A DNA stretch of 64,000 nucleotides from Diphasiastrum complanatum (Eukaryota > Streptophyta > Lycopodiopsida > Lycopodiales > Lycopodiaceae): NCBI GenBank assembly GCA_029204225.1, contig CM055096.1, forward strand, positions 71,269,349-71,333,348, written 5' to 3'. Numbering within the stretch: the first letter of the stretch is position 1; the number at the start of each line of letters is the position of its first letter. Below the pieces are notes generated by a model. It was given only the letters and a program-made list of their open reading frames with translations. It did not search any database and was not told where the DNA came from. Shown in pieces: positions 10,982 through 23,312 of this stretch. A program made the position numbers and the translations under genes.

Positions 10982-13705
10982 ATGTCCGCATCCGGTTCAC
11001 ATTTCTTAGAGCACAGTGAGAGATTAACATCTTCCAATTATGCAATGTGGAAGATCAGAATGGAATAATTGTTGATTCTACAGGATGTAATGGATATTGT
11101 GAGTGGAGCTGAAGAAGAACATGCTGCACCTAATGAACCTGCAACATTCCACAAAAGAAGAGGATGAGTGTGAGGGTGTAGAGAGTGAAAGAGAGGATTC
11201 ATTAATGATGTCTAATTTTTCATCTTAGTGGGGCTAGTTCCCACATGTCTAGTTCTAGGAACTCTTTCACTAATCTCATGCCATATTTAGGTGCAAAAAG
11301 ATCAATCTATATTGCTAATGATGTAGAGTGTAGAATTGAAGGAATAGGTAGTATTCCATTACATGCATCATCATCAAAATCTTTTTGCTTACATGATGTA
11401 CTGTATGTACCTAGATTGACTAAGAATCTCATTAGTGTAGGACAGTTGTTTGATAGTGGATTGGATGTCAAGTTTCAAGTTGACAAGTGTATAATCTCAA
11501 GAAGAAAATGAAGTTATTGCTAGAGGATCTAGAATTGGTAAGTTGTACAAACTAGATTCTAGGGAGAGAGCTAACATTTCAGATTTTGCTTATGAGACCA
11601 AGGTTCTACAGGAGGATCTGTGGCATAAGAGATTGGGTCATCCCAATTTCAAAGCCATGCAATCTATGGTCAAAGAAGGAAAAGTTGTTGTTCTACCAAA
11701 GACACTGTCAAAGGAGCTTCTACCTTGTGAAGCTTGTGTGTTGGCAAAGTCACGCAGAAGGACTTTCCTAGATCAAGTAACAAGACAAAGCAACCATTTG
11801 AACTTGTACACTCAGATGTTCATTTCTCATCAACTAAGAGCAAAGGAGGAGCCAACTGCTTTGTCTCTTTTGTAGATGATTATACAAGACATTCTTGGAT
11901 CTATATGTTGTCTTCAAAAGCCATGGTTTATGATGTTTTTCTTACTTTTAAAGCTTATGTAGAGAAGCAGTTTCCTTTCAAGATAAAAGCTTTAAGAAAT
12001 GATAGTGGAGGGGAATACACTTCCAATAAGTTTAAAGACTTTTGTGAGAGAGAGGGTATTCAAAGAGAGTTTTCTTGTTCATATACTCCTCAACAAAATG
12101 GAGTTGCTGAGAGAAAAAATAGAACGTTGTGTGAATGTGCAAAAGCCATTAGGCTGGAAGCATCTCTACCTAAAGAATTTTGGGGAGAGGCAGTTGCATG
12201 TGCAAACTATTTTTGTAATAGGCTTCCAAATCTTGCAATAGGAGGAAACACACCATTTGAGATGTTGTATAAGAAAAAGCCTTAAGGTAGATCATCTTAG
12301 GATTTTTGGCTATGTATGCTTTGCACATGTACCTATAGAAACTAGGAAGAAGGAAGATCCTAATGCAGTGAAAGGAGTTTTTGTAGGCTATGCATCTACT
12401 AAAAAAGTATACAAGATTTATTTGCCCTCTACTGACAAAAATGTTGTTAGTAGAGATGTGGTCTTCCATGAAGATCAAAAATTTAACATGGATGATGTTC
12501 AGATCAAAGAGACTCATGCAAGATCAATCATCAACCTTGATGATGTTCAAGAAGAGATGAGGCCGAGGCTTGAGGAGGAGCAGATTCAAGCTATCAGACC
12601 AAGAAGATCTACACGAGCAAGGCTGAGCCAAGGAGGCTCACATATGATGAAAAAGGAAGGCAAGTGGAAGGTGAAACCTCCTATCATGCACTTTATATCA
12701 GATGAAGAGCCTAAAGATGTCCAGGAAGCTTTTCAATCCAAGAAGTGGGTTGAAGCAATGACCCAAGAATTTGAAGCGTTGATGTCAAACAACACATGGG
12801 AGCTTGTGGAGCCACCAAACAACATGCATGTGATCGGATGTAAGTGGGTATTCAAAATCAAGTATAATCCTGATGGATCTATCAATAAGTATAAAGTAAG
12901 ACTTTGTGCTAAAGGCTACTCTCAGATTAAAGGTCTTGATTGTGAAGATACCTTTGCACCAGTTGCAAAGATGGTAACAATTCGAATACTCATCTCTCTT
13001 GCATGTTTTCACAAATGGAGTATGTTCCAGTTTGATGTTTCTAATGCATTTCTCAATGGTTACCTTGAGGAGGAGATTTATATGGAGCAACCTCCAAGTT
13101 TTGTGAAGGAAGGTGATGAATCAAAAGTTTGTCTTTTGTTCAAAAGTCTGTATGGACTGAAACAGACACCAAGGTCTTGGTATGCAAGGCTCAATTCTTA
13201 TCTCATATCACTCGGATTTTGTCTAAGTGAATATGACCCTTCTATGTATTATAAGTTTGTAGATAACTTTGTAATTATTCTTCTCATCTATGTAGATGAT
13301 ATCATTCTTTGTGGAAACATTGAGAAGTTAGTTGAAGAAACTAAGCATGCACTTGGTATTGAGTTAGAAATGCAGGACTTAGGAGTTCTTCACTATATTC
13401 TAGGCCTTGAAATAGATTTTTGGAAAGGTCATGCATTTATGAGCCAAAGTAGATATGCACTTTCTATGCTCAAGAAATTTCATATGGAGAACTGTAAAGG
13501 CATAGATACACCTATGGAGCACACTGTAAAAGTTCCTATTAAAGATGATGAAAAATCCTTTGAGGACATCACTCTTTATAGGAGTCTTATTGGCTCACTT
13601 ATTTGGTTAACAATGACTAGGCCTGATCTGAGCTTTAGTGTTCATAAGTTGAATCAACACATGCAGGATCCAAAGCTATATCATTGGAAGTTGGCTAAAA
13701 GAGTC
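10982..13705 (+). pseudogene. Copia B gag-pol, decayed and 3' truncated
   Basis: Gag starts at ATG 10982 (MSASGSHFLEHSERLTSSNY) and soon meets a stop. Most of gag, including the zinc knuckle, is deleted, and sequence resumes near the protease (SGASSHM around 11230). Pre-integrase (LWHKRLGH), integrase (VHSDVHF, NDSGGEY, NGVAERKNRT, so all three acidic residues remain) and RT (LLIYVDDIIL) follow, but with frame changes near 11510, 11800 and 12285. Homology stops in the RT connection at HWKLAKR near 13700; RNase H and the 3' LTR are absent. The protein is clearly related to the intact array element (shared YTPQQNGVAER) but is a different family. Confidence 0.9.
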
Positions 13706-14400
13706 TGCAAAGAAACACACTCCACCTACCACCATTTGACTTTGACTCCACCTTATAACTTAGACTTTGGACCTTTTAACTTATTTATTTGCACCTAGGG
13801 CCCAAGTCACTAGGAAACAACTTAAACTATTTAATTAATGTGCTCATTAGGCTGGGCTTATAAACGTAGGAAGCCAATGCCTCACACTTATTATTTCAAC
13901 TATATTGCGGCAGGGCCCACTAAGCAAGCCTTGGCCAACAGTAGTTTTAGTGGCAGGACCCACTCAATTATTAATGTATAGAAAATACTCACAACAGGGT
14001 CCTCGGCCCAAAGTAGTGTCGGTCCCTCGGCACTTGCCTGCGTTTGTCATGGAAGAGAGCCGTGGCCCGTTTGTTGCTGGACATGTTAAAATTTAAAAAA
14101 GACGATAAGCTTTCGGTTAAGTCAAGAAATATTCCGTGCAAACCGAGCATTGGAGGATCCAAAGCTCGTAGATTTCTATCAAATTATTCTAGAAAAGAAT
14201 TTACAATTCAATGCTTAATTTGGAAAGAGATAATTGCTACAACTCAAGATTTTGAGAAATGAGGTTCTACTGGGCTACTCAAGAATTTGTTGATGTTGTT
14301 CAAAGTGCATGGGGAGCATATCAAATAACACATTCTGCTCATATTTAGGTGCAACGCCATTGTAAACAAATTTGTGCAACTAAATTATATACTTCTGGCA

Positions 14401-14443
<43 letters not shown>

Positions 14444-15520
14444 CAATGGTTTTATAGAAGAGTGCAAATCCGTCATAATCAACGAATAATATGAAAATTT
14501 TCAAAAAGCATGCATTTTATACAAGCCAATACGCAATAGACATACATAGATATTTTTGTATATTGAAATTTAAAAAAATACAAAGTTTTTAAAATTTCCA
14601 AAATGTACTCCATTTTCGATACTTTCGATAATGAAAGTTGCAATTTGGAGTCATACAATAACTTCTTTATTTCATATGGATCTAGGAGCTCATATTTATG
14701 ACACTTACTCTTATCAACATAGGCAGTATACAATTTAGAATGTGGTGATCTAAGCATGGAATTCATTGGTCCATATCCTAAAATTTTAAGTGCAATAGTT
14801 TTCTTAGCAAATATTATTTTATGCACTCTTGTAAAATTTTAGGAAAGTGCCTCCAAGAAAATAAGAAAGTGTCTTGATTGCCATAATAATTGTTTCATCG
14901 TGTTGATGAAACTTTGAATGCACTACACGTATCTCATTATTCTTGAAGAACTTAACTTATAGAGAGTGAAACCCAGATGAGAAAATTTATTAGTGTACTT
15001 TTCAGACCTGAGTTTGTACTCCGGAGGAATATCAGCCTACATTATCCCCTCCGTAAAAAAATTGACAGTCCCAAACCAATTGTCGCTGTCTGTTGTCTTG
15101 TCTGGTCTCCCCGTAGCTCTTCATTGATGGCGACCCAGATTTTATGAACTTCTCTGCCAATCTGTTCCATTCTCTCGAATCGAATTTTGCCCAAAAATGG
15201 TTGCGGCCAATAGTAATCAAGCATGTTCCGTAGAAACCCCTACTCGTACCAACATTCAACCATGTCAATATGAAGTTAACTACTGTTGAGAGGTGGATGC
15301 GTAGGATGGTGGGGGATTTTGTTGTGTGTTTCGGCTTCGTGGATAAGCTTTTGATATTTGTCTCTCAGACGGATCTCCTCGTTGGGGTTAGGATAGACAA
15401 TTGGTGTGGTTCTGTCACTGGACTGAGCAGGTGGGGGCTTATTGGTTCATCTCGTTACAGCTTCGCTAGCCTGCCGGTGTTGGTTGGACCCTGATTGGGA
15501 TTGTCTCTACTTGGATAGAG
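13706..15520. other. AT-rich spacer without a recognisable gene
   Basis: The only sizeable frame is a 115-codon minus-strand one (14826-14479) that is rich in Lys, Leu and Tyr and resembles nothing I know. A 78-codon minus-strand frame at 15268-15032 is also unassigned; it sits just downstream of the gypsy-like gag tail on the same strand and could be part of that relic. Confidence 0.4.
14404..14441. repeat. (TA)n microsatellite
   Basis: An uninterrupted run of about 19 TA dinucleotides. Confidence 0.95.
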
Positions 15521-16336
15521 TTAACAGGAGCTGTGGGATTGGGTCGTTTTGGACAGTCTTTTGATATGGTGCTCTATGCCACAATTGTCACAAAGAGATG
15601 GATATTGTAATTTATTAGGGCAACGAATGCTAGGATGTCGTCCCGCACACACAAAGCAACCATGTAAAACTGGCATCGGTTGCGCAGCATATGCTATAGG
15701 TTGTGGATGATACTGAAGTTGATTCGAGTTGTATCCAAGCTGTGATCTCATAAGAGAAACTCGCCTCTGCTTGATAAACATTGGCATTGTGATCCTCTAC
15801 ATAGTAGGTAGCAGGATCGACATAGGTAGTATCAACTATGTGAGATTGTACATGTGGCACAATCTGATTGACTACAAATGGTGTCTGGGTTGATAAGGAA
15901 CTGGGTCCGTTGGCCTGGGTTGGTATTGTCCTGGCCTCGGCGTAGATGGATTTGGATTGTAATTTGGCGCATGCTGTTGAGGTCCAGGTGGCCTATAGGG
16001 GCGATACATAGGTCGTGCCACTTGTGGAAAATATGTTCTTATGTGTGGGCACTCATTGGCGGTGTGGTTTTGAGAACAAATAGGATACCACACATTCTCA
16101 CAGACTAGAAAAGTTTTTTCAGCGACATTCTTCAATACCTTTTGGAACTCAGAGGTTAGCTTCTCCATCTGAGCTTGTTGTGCTTTTTGCCAACCCTCAA
16201 GGTGTTGAAGGATATCAACCTCACTAGATGAGGACGATCCTTCCACGCAGGAAGTCTCATGCTTAACTAGCCCCTTTCTCCTCTTTGTTGGATTATTCTC
16301 CTTCCTACTATCGACTAATCGGTTTTTAATCTTCAT
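15521..16336 (-). pseudogene. Gypsy-like gag tail with zinc-knuckle motifs
   Basis: Minus-strand frames carry a coiled, Gln-rich segment (GWQKAQQAQMEKLTSEFQ), then a partial knuckle (CSQNHTANEC), a Pro/Tyr-rich stretch (YRPYRPPGPQQHAPNYNPNP), and after two frame changes another knuckle-like motif (CFVCAGRHPSIRC) followed by CDNCGIEH. This order suits the C-terminal half of a plant Ty3/gypsy gag. The upstream gag core and downstream pol are not seen. It may or may not belong to the same family as the gag at 6-7.7 kb. Confidence 0.5.
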
Positions 16337-16507
16337 CCAACTTTTATCCAGACCTGCAGATTTTTTTGTGTTTTTACAGTCTGCATAACTACTCGGAAAT
16401 GGCTCACAGTGTCGGCATTTTCTCTCTCTCTTCAGCTTTTTCGCAAAATGCCAGATGTCTTAAATATGAAAAAAATGACTTTAGCGAAGACCTTTGCATT
16501 TTTCGCA

Positions 16508-17328
16508 TGTTAGGAATTGCGAGTAAAAATGCAGTGTCACATTTTCAGCTGTTATAGTTTACATTCATTTCTGCAGAGTTACAATTTATGCTCAAATCTA
16601 CAGGCAGACTGTTTACGATTAAAAGCCACCGACTTGCATTAATCCATCGACAAGTAATTTCTGAGAAGTCCTAACTGGATTGATGCAGCAGACTCCAGCC
16701 AACTGACAGCCGCATTTGATGACCTAATTGCTTAGTTTATTGTTCATATTCCTACATCAACATGATCAAGAAAACTCAGATCAAGTATTGAATAGTTAGC
16801 TCTCTCTGAGGTCTGCAAGAATGAACACCCTTGAGCATTCTAGCTCAGTTCTTTAGAGTTGATTAGAGATTGCTATTACGCTTACTGCTTATCAGTAGTT
16901 GCGCTTAATTCAGATTTATATTTTAGTCGCTCAAAAATAGCTTAGAGTACGCGGCTTCAATCCGCAACTTGTTGTACTCATTTACTTCTATTTCGCTTCA
17001 TACTGAATCAATACTATCTTCTTATTGCGTTCAAGTTCGTCTCAGAATGTATGTGTTTTTGTAATTCTTCGCCACAGATTATTTGTCTGATAATTCAACG
17101 CTAAATGTTTGGCTACGTAATCACTGTAGTATTTATGGTTTCAAAGTTAGTTACTATAAGATCGAACGTGATTTCTATCACTATTATTTTGTTCAAAATT
17201 GATAGGCGTAGTCATGCATGAAGAAAGAGAAAGATAGTTTATTCTGCACGATAAGTTTTCTTTCTTGTCGTTCGAATTATTTTTATTCGATTCTTTTAGA
17301 CCTATCTTTTACACACCTCTTTCCAACA
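16508..17328 (+). repeat. Probable 5' LTR of copia D
   Basis: The right border is set by a primer-binding site. The left border is proposed from terminal complementarity: TGTTAGGAA at the left against TTCCAACA at the right, one base offset. That gives an LTR of about 821 bp. The left end is the weaker call, because other TG starts are possible and no second LTR is present. Confidence 0.5.
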
Positions 17329-17340
17329 TGGTATCAGAAC
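17329..17340 (+). other. Primer-binding site of copia D
   Basis: TGGTATCAGAAC matches the initiator tRNA-Met complement at 11 of 12 positions (A for G at position 11) and directly follows an LTR-like CA end. Confidence 0.75.
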
Positions 17341-17521
17341 ATTGATTCTTCTTCAAGGCCTAATACTATATCAGAGCGCAAGCTCTAATACTTGATATCT
17401 TTCGCTATATCAAATTATTCTTCAGTTCGAATCAATTTTTTTCGGTATCAGATAATTGATTTCCACAGCACTGTATTTTTCTCTTAATGACAATCGAATT
17501 ATCGACAATCTAAAGTTCCAG

Positions 17522-18080
17522 ATGGATTCTCAAAGCAAAGCCGGTATTATCGCAGACAAGCTGAATGGATCCACTTATCATTTATGAAAATTTAAGATGA
17601 AGACCTTGCTATTCGCCGCCAAGTTGTGAGATGTTGTTACAGTTATCGAAGTGAAACTTGAAGACGACACAAAAGACTCAAATTGAAAATCGAAAGATGG
17701 TAAAGCTTTTGAGCTTATTACTCAATATATCAGATACTCAAATTGGCCACCTAGCTGAAGCTAAGACTTCGAAAGAAGTTTGGGACATCTTGGGATCACT
17801 ATATAATGTGAGAGACGTAACTACTAAGTTACATCTTCGAAAGAAATTCTTCACACTCAAGATATTGAATAATAATTCTCTTCAAAATCATATTAATCAG
17901 TTTAAGAATCTCTTGCAACAGATGGCCGCTGTCGGATCAGTCATAGACGATCAAGATGCAATTATGACATTGCTTTCAAGCCTGCTCTCTACATATGAGA
18001 ACTGCGTGATGATCATCATGACACACTCAGATTTAACTCTTACCAGAGTTATCACTAATGCTTAAAGTGAATTACTTTGA
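17522..18080 (+). pseudogene. Copia D gag fragment (UBN2 type)
   Basis: ATG 17522 opens a gag (MDSQSKAGIIADKLNGSTYH) broken by several stops and a frame change near 17660. It then reads cleanly as a copia gag core: KEVWDILGSLYNVRDVTTKLHLRKKFFTLKI, LQNHINQFKNLLQQMAAVG, DDQDAIMTLLSSLLSTYENC. That is the W...L...Y...KLxLxxxL...HxxxF..L pattern of the UBN2 / Retrotran_gag_2 family. Homology ends at about 18080. No knuckle, protease or pol follows, so this is a 5' fragment. Confidence 0.8.
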
Positions 18081-20392
18081 TAGTAGATTTGATGTCCTGG
18101 ATTTGTGGTTGATACTCTTGGTTGGTCTTCTGATAAGCTTTGGATAGTGTTGGATTGTTATTTATGAAGTTGGAAACAATATCCCTTAACGATACATGGG
18201 AACCAAAAGTGCTCACAATTCCATCCTTTTTTGCATGTAGTCAATGTTGTAGACTTTGACCTTACAATTGATAATCTCTTTCAACCAAAGCAAATTCCAA
18301 GTCTAGTCAACTGGTTGTAAAAAATCAAAGGATTGGTACACACTCCTTTTTTTTGGTGCAATTATTGAAGGTGGTTGATTAGAAAAGGGATCTAGTCGAA
18401 CTCACAAGAGAAGGCTAGGTCAAACGTTGTCAAGTCTCGAGAAACTGCGAGCTTTGGCCAAAGAGACAATTCCTTGACACAATTTTTGACTAATACAAAA
18501 GATTAGCGTAAATATATTATTAACAAAAACCAATTCGATTATGTGAAATAAGATTAAAAAATAAAATAATAATGATGTACGGATGTACATATGGGTACTT
18601 GGTAAGGAGTCGAGAATAATAGGGGTGATGTACGAGTATAATTAGAATTAAATGTATATGCATATAAGCGCAACCAACAAATGTGAAAATTTATCATTGC
18701 TAAGTTCTAGATACACAACAATACATAATTATGGTATGAATGTAGTAGGGACTATGTTGGAGTAAAGTTCGAAGCACATATGGGTGCTTGGTAAGGAGTT
18801 TCCAAATGCACCCAAGTGATTCGTGAATACATACAGTTGGCATCATGATAAATATGGATGACAAGTGCATAGGCCCAATAATTCCTTCAATCCAAATGCA
18901 TATTGGTTTCTAAGGTGGCTGGAATTTGCGACCAAAATTTCAAGTTTTGGTGCCAAGCTAATCAACTAAGCCAACCCTATTGGATTTTAAATCCAATTTC
19001 AAATGACATGAGAGTCATTTGAACTACATATTTGAGAATGATCAACAATTCAATTAGCTCTAAAATGCTACTTGCAGTTTAACCAAGATAGATCCAAGAT
19101 GCTACTTGGTGTGCTCACAAACTAATAATTAATAAAACAAGACTGTAATATTTGTCATGCACCTAGTGAAGTGCATGGAAATATATGGAAAGGACTATAA
19201 CAGGTTACATGATGGTGGGTAATTGAGGTGGTCAAGCAATCACCAAGATGCCATGAAGCACATCGGTTACCTTCTATAGACACTACACCTTCAATTCAAG
19301 TCGAAGGCATGAATTATTGATGCCGACTTTGCCAACCAAAGGTAGGATATGTGAACTATGATAGAAAAGGAAGGTGAGTGACTTATTAAGGATAGCGCCC
19401 TATGGTTGGGTGAGCATATTTAAGATACACATTGGTTTTGTTTTGTCAACTAAAGATCCCAAGGATTATAACATATGTTATCATGCCGTGATTCAATAGA
19501 GGTGGTAGGTCATGGACTTTCACCATTGAGCAAAAGATTTGCTTTTGAATAGTAACAATGTTTGAAAATAGAATAGATCACAAGCATGCTTGGTGAATCA
19601 AGGAAAATCCAATTGCATCAAGGCAATAAGTCTCAAGGCATATACATGGTATGTTGATGGTACCAAAAGATGAAATTAGTAAATCGTAAATCCACAAAGT
19701 TGGAGGGCATTACGGATGTTTGGACCTTTGTTTAAGTGCATTTGGAGATGGTCCTCGAACATATGGAGCCCTCCATCCTTGCCTTGGCATACACATCCAT
19801 TATTTTTGTTTATCCTCCCTAAAATAGTGATGTGATAAAGGTAATAGAAGAAGTAGGATCACCAAACTTTGGGGAGTGTATTCCACACTACAGCAACATT
19901 GGTGGTGTTCCACATATCCAAGGGTGGGCAATGGTAGCACAGCCTTGAAACAGTTCAAAACTTTGTTGGGTTCACCTCACAATAAGACAATTTTTACTTA
20001 CACATCATGGTTTGATCGACTCATTGATGGAGCAGATCCTTATCCATTGAGTTTGAATGAGCCAGAACGTTGCACATAGAGCTTGCCAACAAACTTGCAT
20101 TTGTACATAATGCTCAAGTAGGTGCTATGATAAGCACCTATATGTACATATATATACACATATAGCATGAGAAATTAGGTTAACATGTGCTCTTTGAATA
20201 ATGAGCTTGCAAATAAACTTGCATTTGTACATAATATGCTCCACTACATATTATCATGCCATGATAAGCATCATCTCTAATCTCTATTTCTATCTCCCTA
20301 TAGTATGAGAAAGAAGGTTGAATATGCTCTTTGAATACAGAGCTTGCAAATAAACTTACGTATGTACATAATGCTCGAGTAGCTATTTATGC

Positions 20393-20395
<3 letters not shown>
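18081..20395. other. Spacer without a recognisable gene
   Basis: No frame with known motifs was found. Codon-like minus-strand sequence around 18120-18260 may be further retroelement debris. The right end, from about 20078, consists of degenerate tandem repeats. Confidence 0.4.
20078..20395 (+). repeat. Degenerate tandem repeat, about 125-135 bp unit
   Basis: The block GAGCTTGC(A/C)AA(T/C)AAACTT followed by GTACATAAT and GCTC recurs at about 20080, 20203 and 20340. The interval is 123 then 137 bases, with diverged sequence between. The CT microsatellite begins immediately after the third copy. Confidence 0.7.

Positions 20396-20443
<48 letters not shown>
20396..20443. repeat. (CT)n microsatellite
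   Basis: About 24 uninterrupted TC units, lying about 140 bases downstream of the stop codon of the DUF7950 gene on its strand, so possibly inside its 3' UTR. Confidence 0.95.
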
Positions 20444-20446
<3 letters not shown>

Positions 20447-20582
20447 ATCCAAAGCATTCATGGTTTTGGGTCTGATCAGTCTTTCCCAGTCAACATTACT
20501 TCCCTAAAAGCAGATCAGCCACAAAGATATCGACTTTACAAGCATATAATCTCTCGTCTGATCATGAGTAAATTTCACTAGT

Positions 20583-22532
20583 TCATCCGCCCAAATTTTT
20601 TAGGTAAAGATCAGCAGCAGTAACGTGGAATCTCCAAGCATACACGCTCTGATCATCTTCACCCACAAGCTTACAAACATCACAAGGTACAGTTACAGAT
20701 TTGCTTGTAGCTGCATCGATCCAGTGAATTGACACTCGGCAAGAAAAAGAAGCTGCGTTAAGTGGCGGCTGATCATTTACACATACAAGCGATACTTCCC
20801 CTGCCAGCCTTTGGGAAGCGCTAGATGATGGATCGGACATTGTTTTAGCTAGCCATAGAAATTCAGGTTGCCCAATCATCTTCTTGTATGCCGAATTCAC
20901 ATATCTCACACGGCTCAAAGCGTCCACCACAACTGCAGGCAATGGCGACTGCTCCAATTGCTCCTTTGCATGCTCGAATTTCCGGATTATTGTGGGAACA
21001 GAAGCCTGACATACTTCGGTGATGCATTCCAGGGTTATGGTGGATCCAACAGCCTGAGGAGCGATCGGTTTGACGTCTGAGGATCTATTCAGTCCGTCCA
21101 GAAAAGGTGAAGGCAGCAAATTCGCGCATCCAGAAAAGTCCTGTTGCTGCAAGGTATCTCTGGAGTGAAACATGAGCTTCTTCAAAAAGCCCCAGAGGAT
21201 TCCTTTGCATTGGGGAGCACCCGGAAATGGCTGGAAGCTGTGGTAGGCGAGGAATACTGGCATGCCAAGAACGTCTATGTACGGCTGAGGATAGTGATCT
21301 ATGTGGATTGGCCTCTCCGCCATAGCCTTCTTGAAAGCAGCGTTTGACCACAGCACCTGGTCAGCCTCTCCCACCAACATTACGGCATCATGAGAAGCCA
21401 TGTAGGTTTGATTCAAAAAAGATACATCGACTTTATTTTCGTTTTCGTTCCGAGCTGCCATGGCAGGCATGTTGTTGATATGCCTATCTGTGACTGACGA
21501 GCACGCGTCCTCTTTGCCAATGTAGCTTTCAATTCCACCGCACAATCGGAGCTCGGTTAAATAAGACGCGTCAGACTCATGATCTTCGTAGTCTCCGTCG
21601 TTGTTGCTTGGCAGCGACAATTCATTAGCGGAGTTGGATAGTAGCGGCTGGTCTGGCAGAAGAGGGAGCGTTACGAGCTCCTTGCTGTTGGATGATGAAT
21701 TTTCTCCACTGCTCGCTTCTTCTTCAGCAAATCCATGGCAGGACAATGTAGCCAGAAAAGGAGGCAAGCGACTACATCTCAAGCATTTCTCTCCACCGAA
21801 AGTTCCAATGTTTGATGGTTCATAGACTGTCTCAGCCAGAGCTCCTCCACAGCCTCTGGATCTCAGGGGTACGTTGATGGCAGCAATGTCAGAATAGATG
21901 ATCGCTGGCACCGCCAGAGAAACTTTCTCTGCAGCTCTATCTGTAGACGTTGTACCCCTTTCAGCCATTCCTTTGCTTCCCATCTGCTCTGATTCTCCCG
22001 GAGAAAATGCCTTCATCCCTCTAACTGCTGTGACGGGGTCACGGCTGCTTCCGGCTGATGGCCTGGGACGGCGAGGTGGCCCCAGCGTCGAGGTAGGAGA
22101 TTGAGAGTTCAAGGCTGGATAGGAAACCTTGCTTGCAGTACCATAGCTACTCCTTGCCTCTGTTCCGCTGTGTGGGAAATCTTCTTTAGGCTTTATTGAT
22201 GGCAAGACCACTGCTGGACCTGAGTTCCAAGTTCTGTCCAGCCTACTTCTCGTGCAAGATCGCTTCGATGCCCTGGATGAGAAGCTAGATGCAGTAGAGC
22301 GTTTTCTGGCTCGATTTTGCTTCGATCCGCTGACAAGCTGGCCTGTATTTTTGCTGCTATCAGGAGCGATGTTTGAGCAAAATGCAAGGTCTTTTTCCTG
22401 CCTCGGCACAAGCGGCTTAGGTGCTATTGGCCGATATTTGGACAGGATTTGATCTGCTTTTGTGGGGAAGATGGCAGACACAATTTGTTGCTGTCGTTCC
22501 AGACAACAACCTCCATGCTCAAAGCGATGCAT
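20583..22532 (-). CDS. DUF7950 family protein (plant-specific), 649 residues
   Basis: An uninterrupted, intronless frame whose start is fixed by an in-frame TGA 30 bases upstream (22563-22565). The N-terminus has the family signature CCxxxQQ...YRPIAPKP (RPIAPKP at residues 34-40), then a basic Ser/Arg/Lys stretch (about 71-97) that could act as a nuclear localisation signal, and a long low-complexity middle. The C-terminal domain (about 500-645) ends with VPCDV and a YAWRFHV block, the hallmark of DUF7950 as I know it. Two segments share a PAS-like pattern: 381-405 (DAVMLVGEADQVLWSNAAFKKAM) and 530-554 (PLPAVVVDALSRVRYVNSAYKKM). No membrane segment or signal peptide is evident. I know of no established biochemical function. 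The gene appears intact and is probably expressed, given its promoter features. Confidence 0.85.
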   Translation of the reverse strand: MHRFEHGGCCLERQQQIVSAIFPTKADQILSKYRPIAPKPLVPRQEKDLAFCSNIAPDSSKNTGQLVSGSKQNRARKRSTASSFSSRASKRSCTRSRLDRTWNSGPAVVLPSIKPKEDFPHSGTEARSSYGTASKVSYPALNSQSPTSTLGPPRRPRPSAGSSRDPVTAVRGMKAFSPGESEQMGSKGMAERGTTSTDRAAEKVSLAVPAIIYSDIAAINVPLRSRGCGGALAETVYEPSNIGTFGGEKCLRCSRLPPFLATLSCHGFAEEEASSGENSSSNSKELVTLPLLPDQPLLSNSANELSLPSNNDGDYEDHESDASYLTELRLCGGIESYIGKEDACSSVTDRHINNMPAMAARNENENKVDVSFLNQTYMASHDAVMLVGEADQVLWSNAAFKKAMAERPIHIDHYPQPYIDVLGMPVFLAYHSFQPFPGAPQCKGILWGFLKKLMFHSRDTLQQQDFSGCANLLPSPFLDGLNRSSDVKPIAPQAVGSTITLECITEVCQASVPTIIRKFEHAKEQLEQSPLPAVVVDALSRVRYVNSAYKKMIGQPEFLWLAKTMSDPSSSASQRLAGEVSLVCVNDQPPLNAASFSCRVSIHWIDAATSKSVTVPCDVCKLVGEDDQSVYAWRFHVTAADLYLKNLGG

Positions 22533-23181
22533 CTTTTCAAATAAGAAAGCAACTTTCAGAAATCAAGCTGGTGACCAGGAAGGATAAATATGTGCTGTGG
22601 AATCAACACTGCTTCCAATTTTCCTGACACCAAAGCTTAGCAAGGAACTGACGAATGGGCAAACGCTTGCTTTTCCATGGAACAAGTGGAGTTAGTCCGA
22701 TCTGGGGTTGCAAAAAGGAGTGGAAAAGTTGCGATCAAACCCATGGCCACGAAGGTACTGTGGATCGTAAACACTTTAACAGGTTAAAAGTGAAACAAAG
22801 AGAAAGCCCACAAAAATCAACTACGAATTGGAAGCTCCAGAAAGCAAGTAAAACAGAACTTTTAGCAGGAAAGGCCACAACGATCCAGTGGATCGCCAGT
22901 CTTTTCACACGGCCAACCAAGGAACATCAAACACATATGCCACGATCCACATTCCAGGCCCTTCAATAGATCGGAACGTCATCGAAGACACAGGAAAGCA
23001 GTAACGTCAAAGGCACAGAAGCAAAGAAAGGAAGCTTAGAAAAAATCTAAGCAACCACAGCAACAGTGCTGCAGTAGGTAAGTGCTAAGGAAAAGCGAAG
23101 CTTTAGCGACGGCGATGGCGATGGCGATGGCGATGGTGGCGAACAGAAACAAGTGAGGAAGAAGAAACTAGAAGAGGGCGG

Positions 23182-23220
<39 letters not shown>

Positions 23221-23300
23221 AAATTTGATTGTAAGAAAACAAAATTTGGACCAATAAGATCTGTGTCCTAAGGAAAGCGAGAGAATATAATCTGGATCAA
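22533..23300 (-). promoter_or_regulatory. Probable 5' leader of the DUF7950 gene
   Basis: No other gene is visible here. On the gene's strand the segment holds a GCCATC hexamer run (23111-23136) and a CT run (GA on the plus strand, 23184-23217). Pyrimidine-rich tracts of this kind are typical of plant 5' UTRs and core promoters. A TATATT motif on the minus strand lies just beyond, at about 23286-23292. The transcription start itself cannot be placed from sequence. Confidence 0.5.
23184..23217. repeat. (GA)n microsatellite
   Basis: About 17 GA units, reading as CT on the strand of the DUF7950 gene. Confidence 0.95.
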
Positions 23301-23312
23301 TAATGAAGCGAC

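Noticed and set aside
14479-14826. 115-codon minus-strand frame
   Set aside because: AT-driven Lys/Ile/Tyr-rich frame with no motif, isolated in a spacer.
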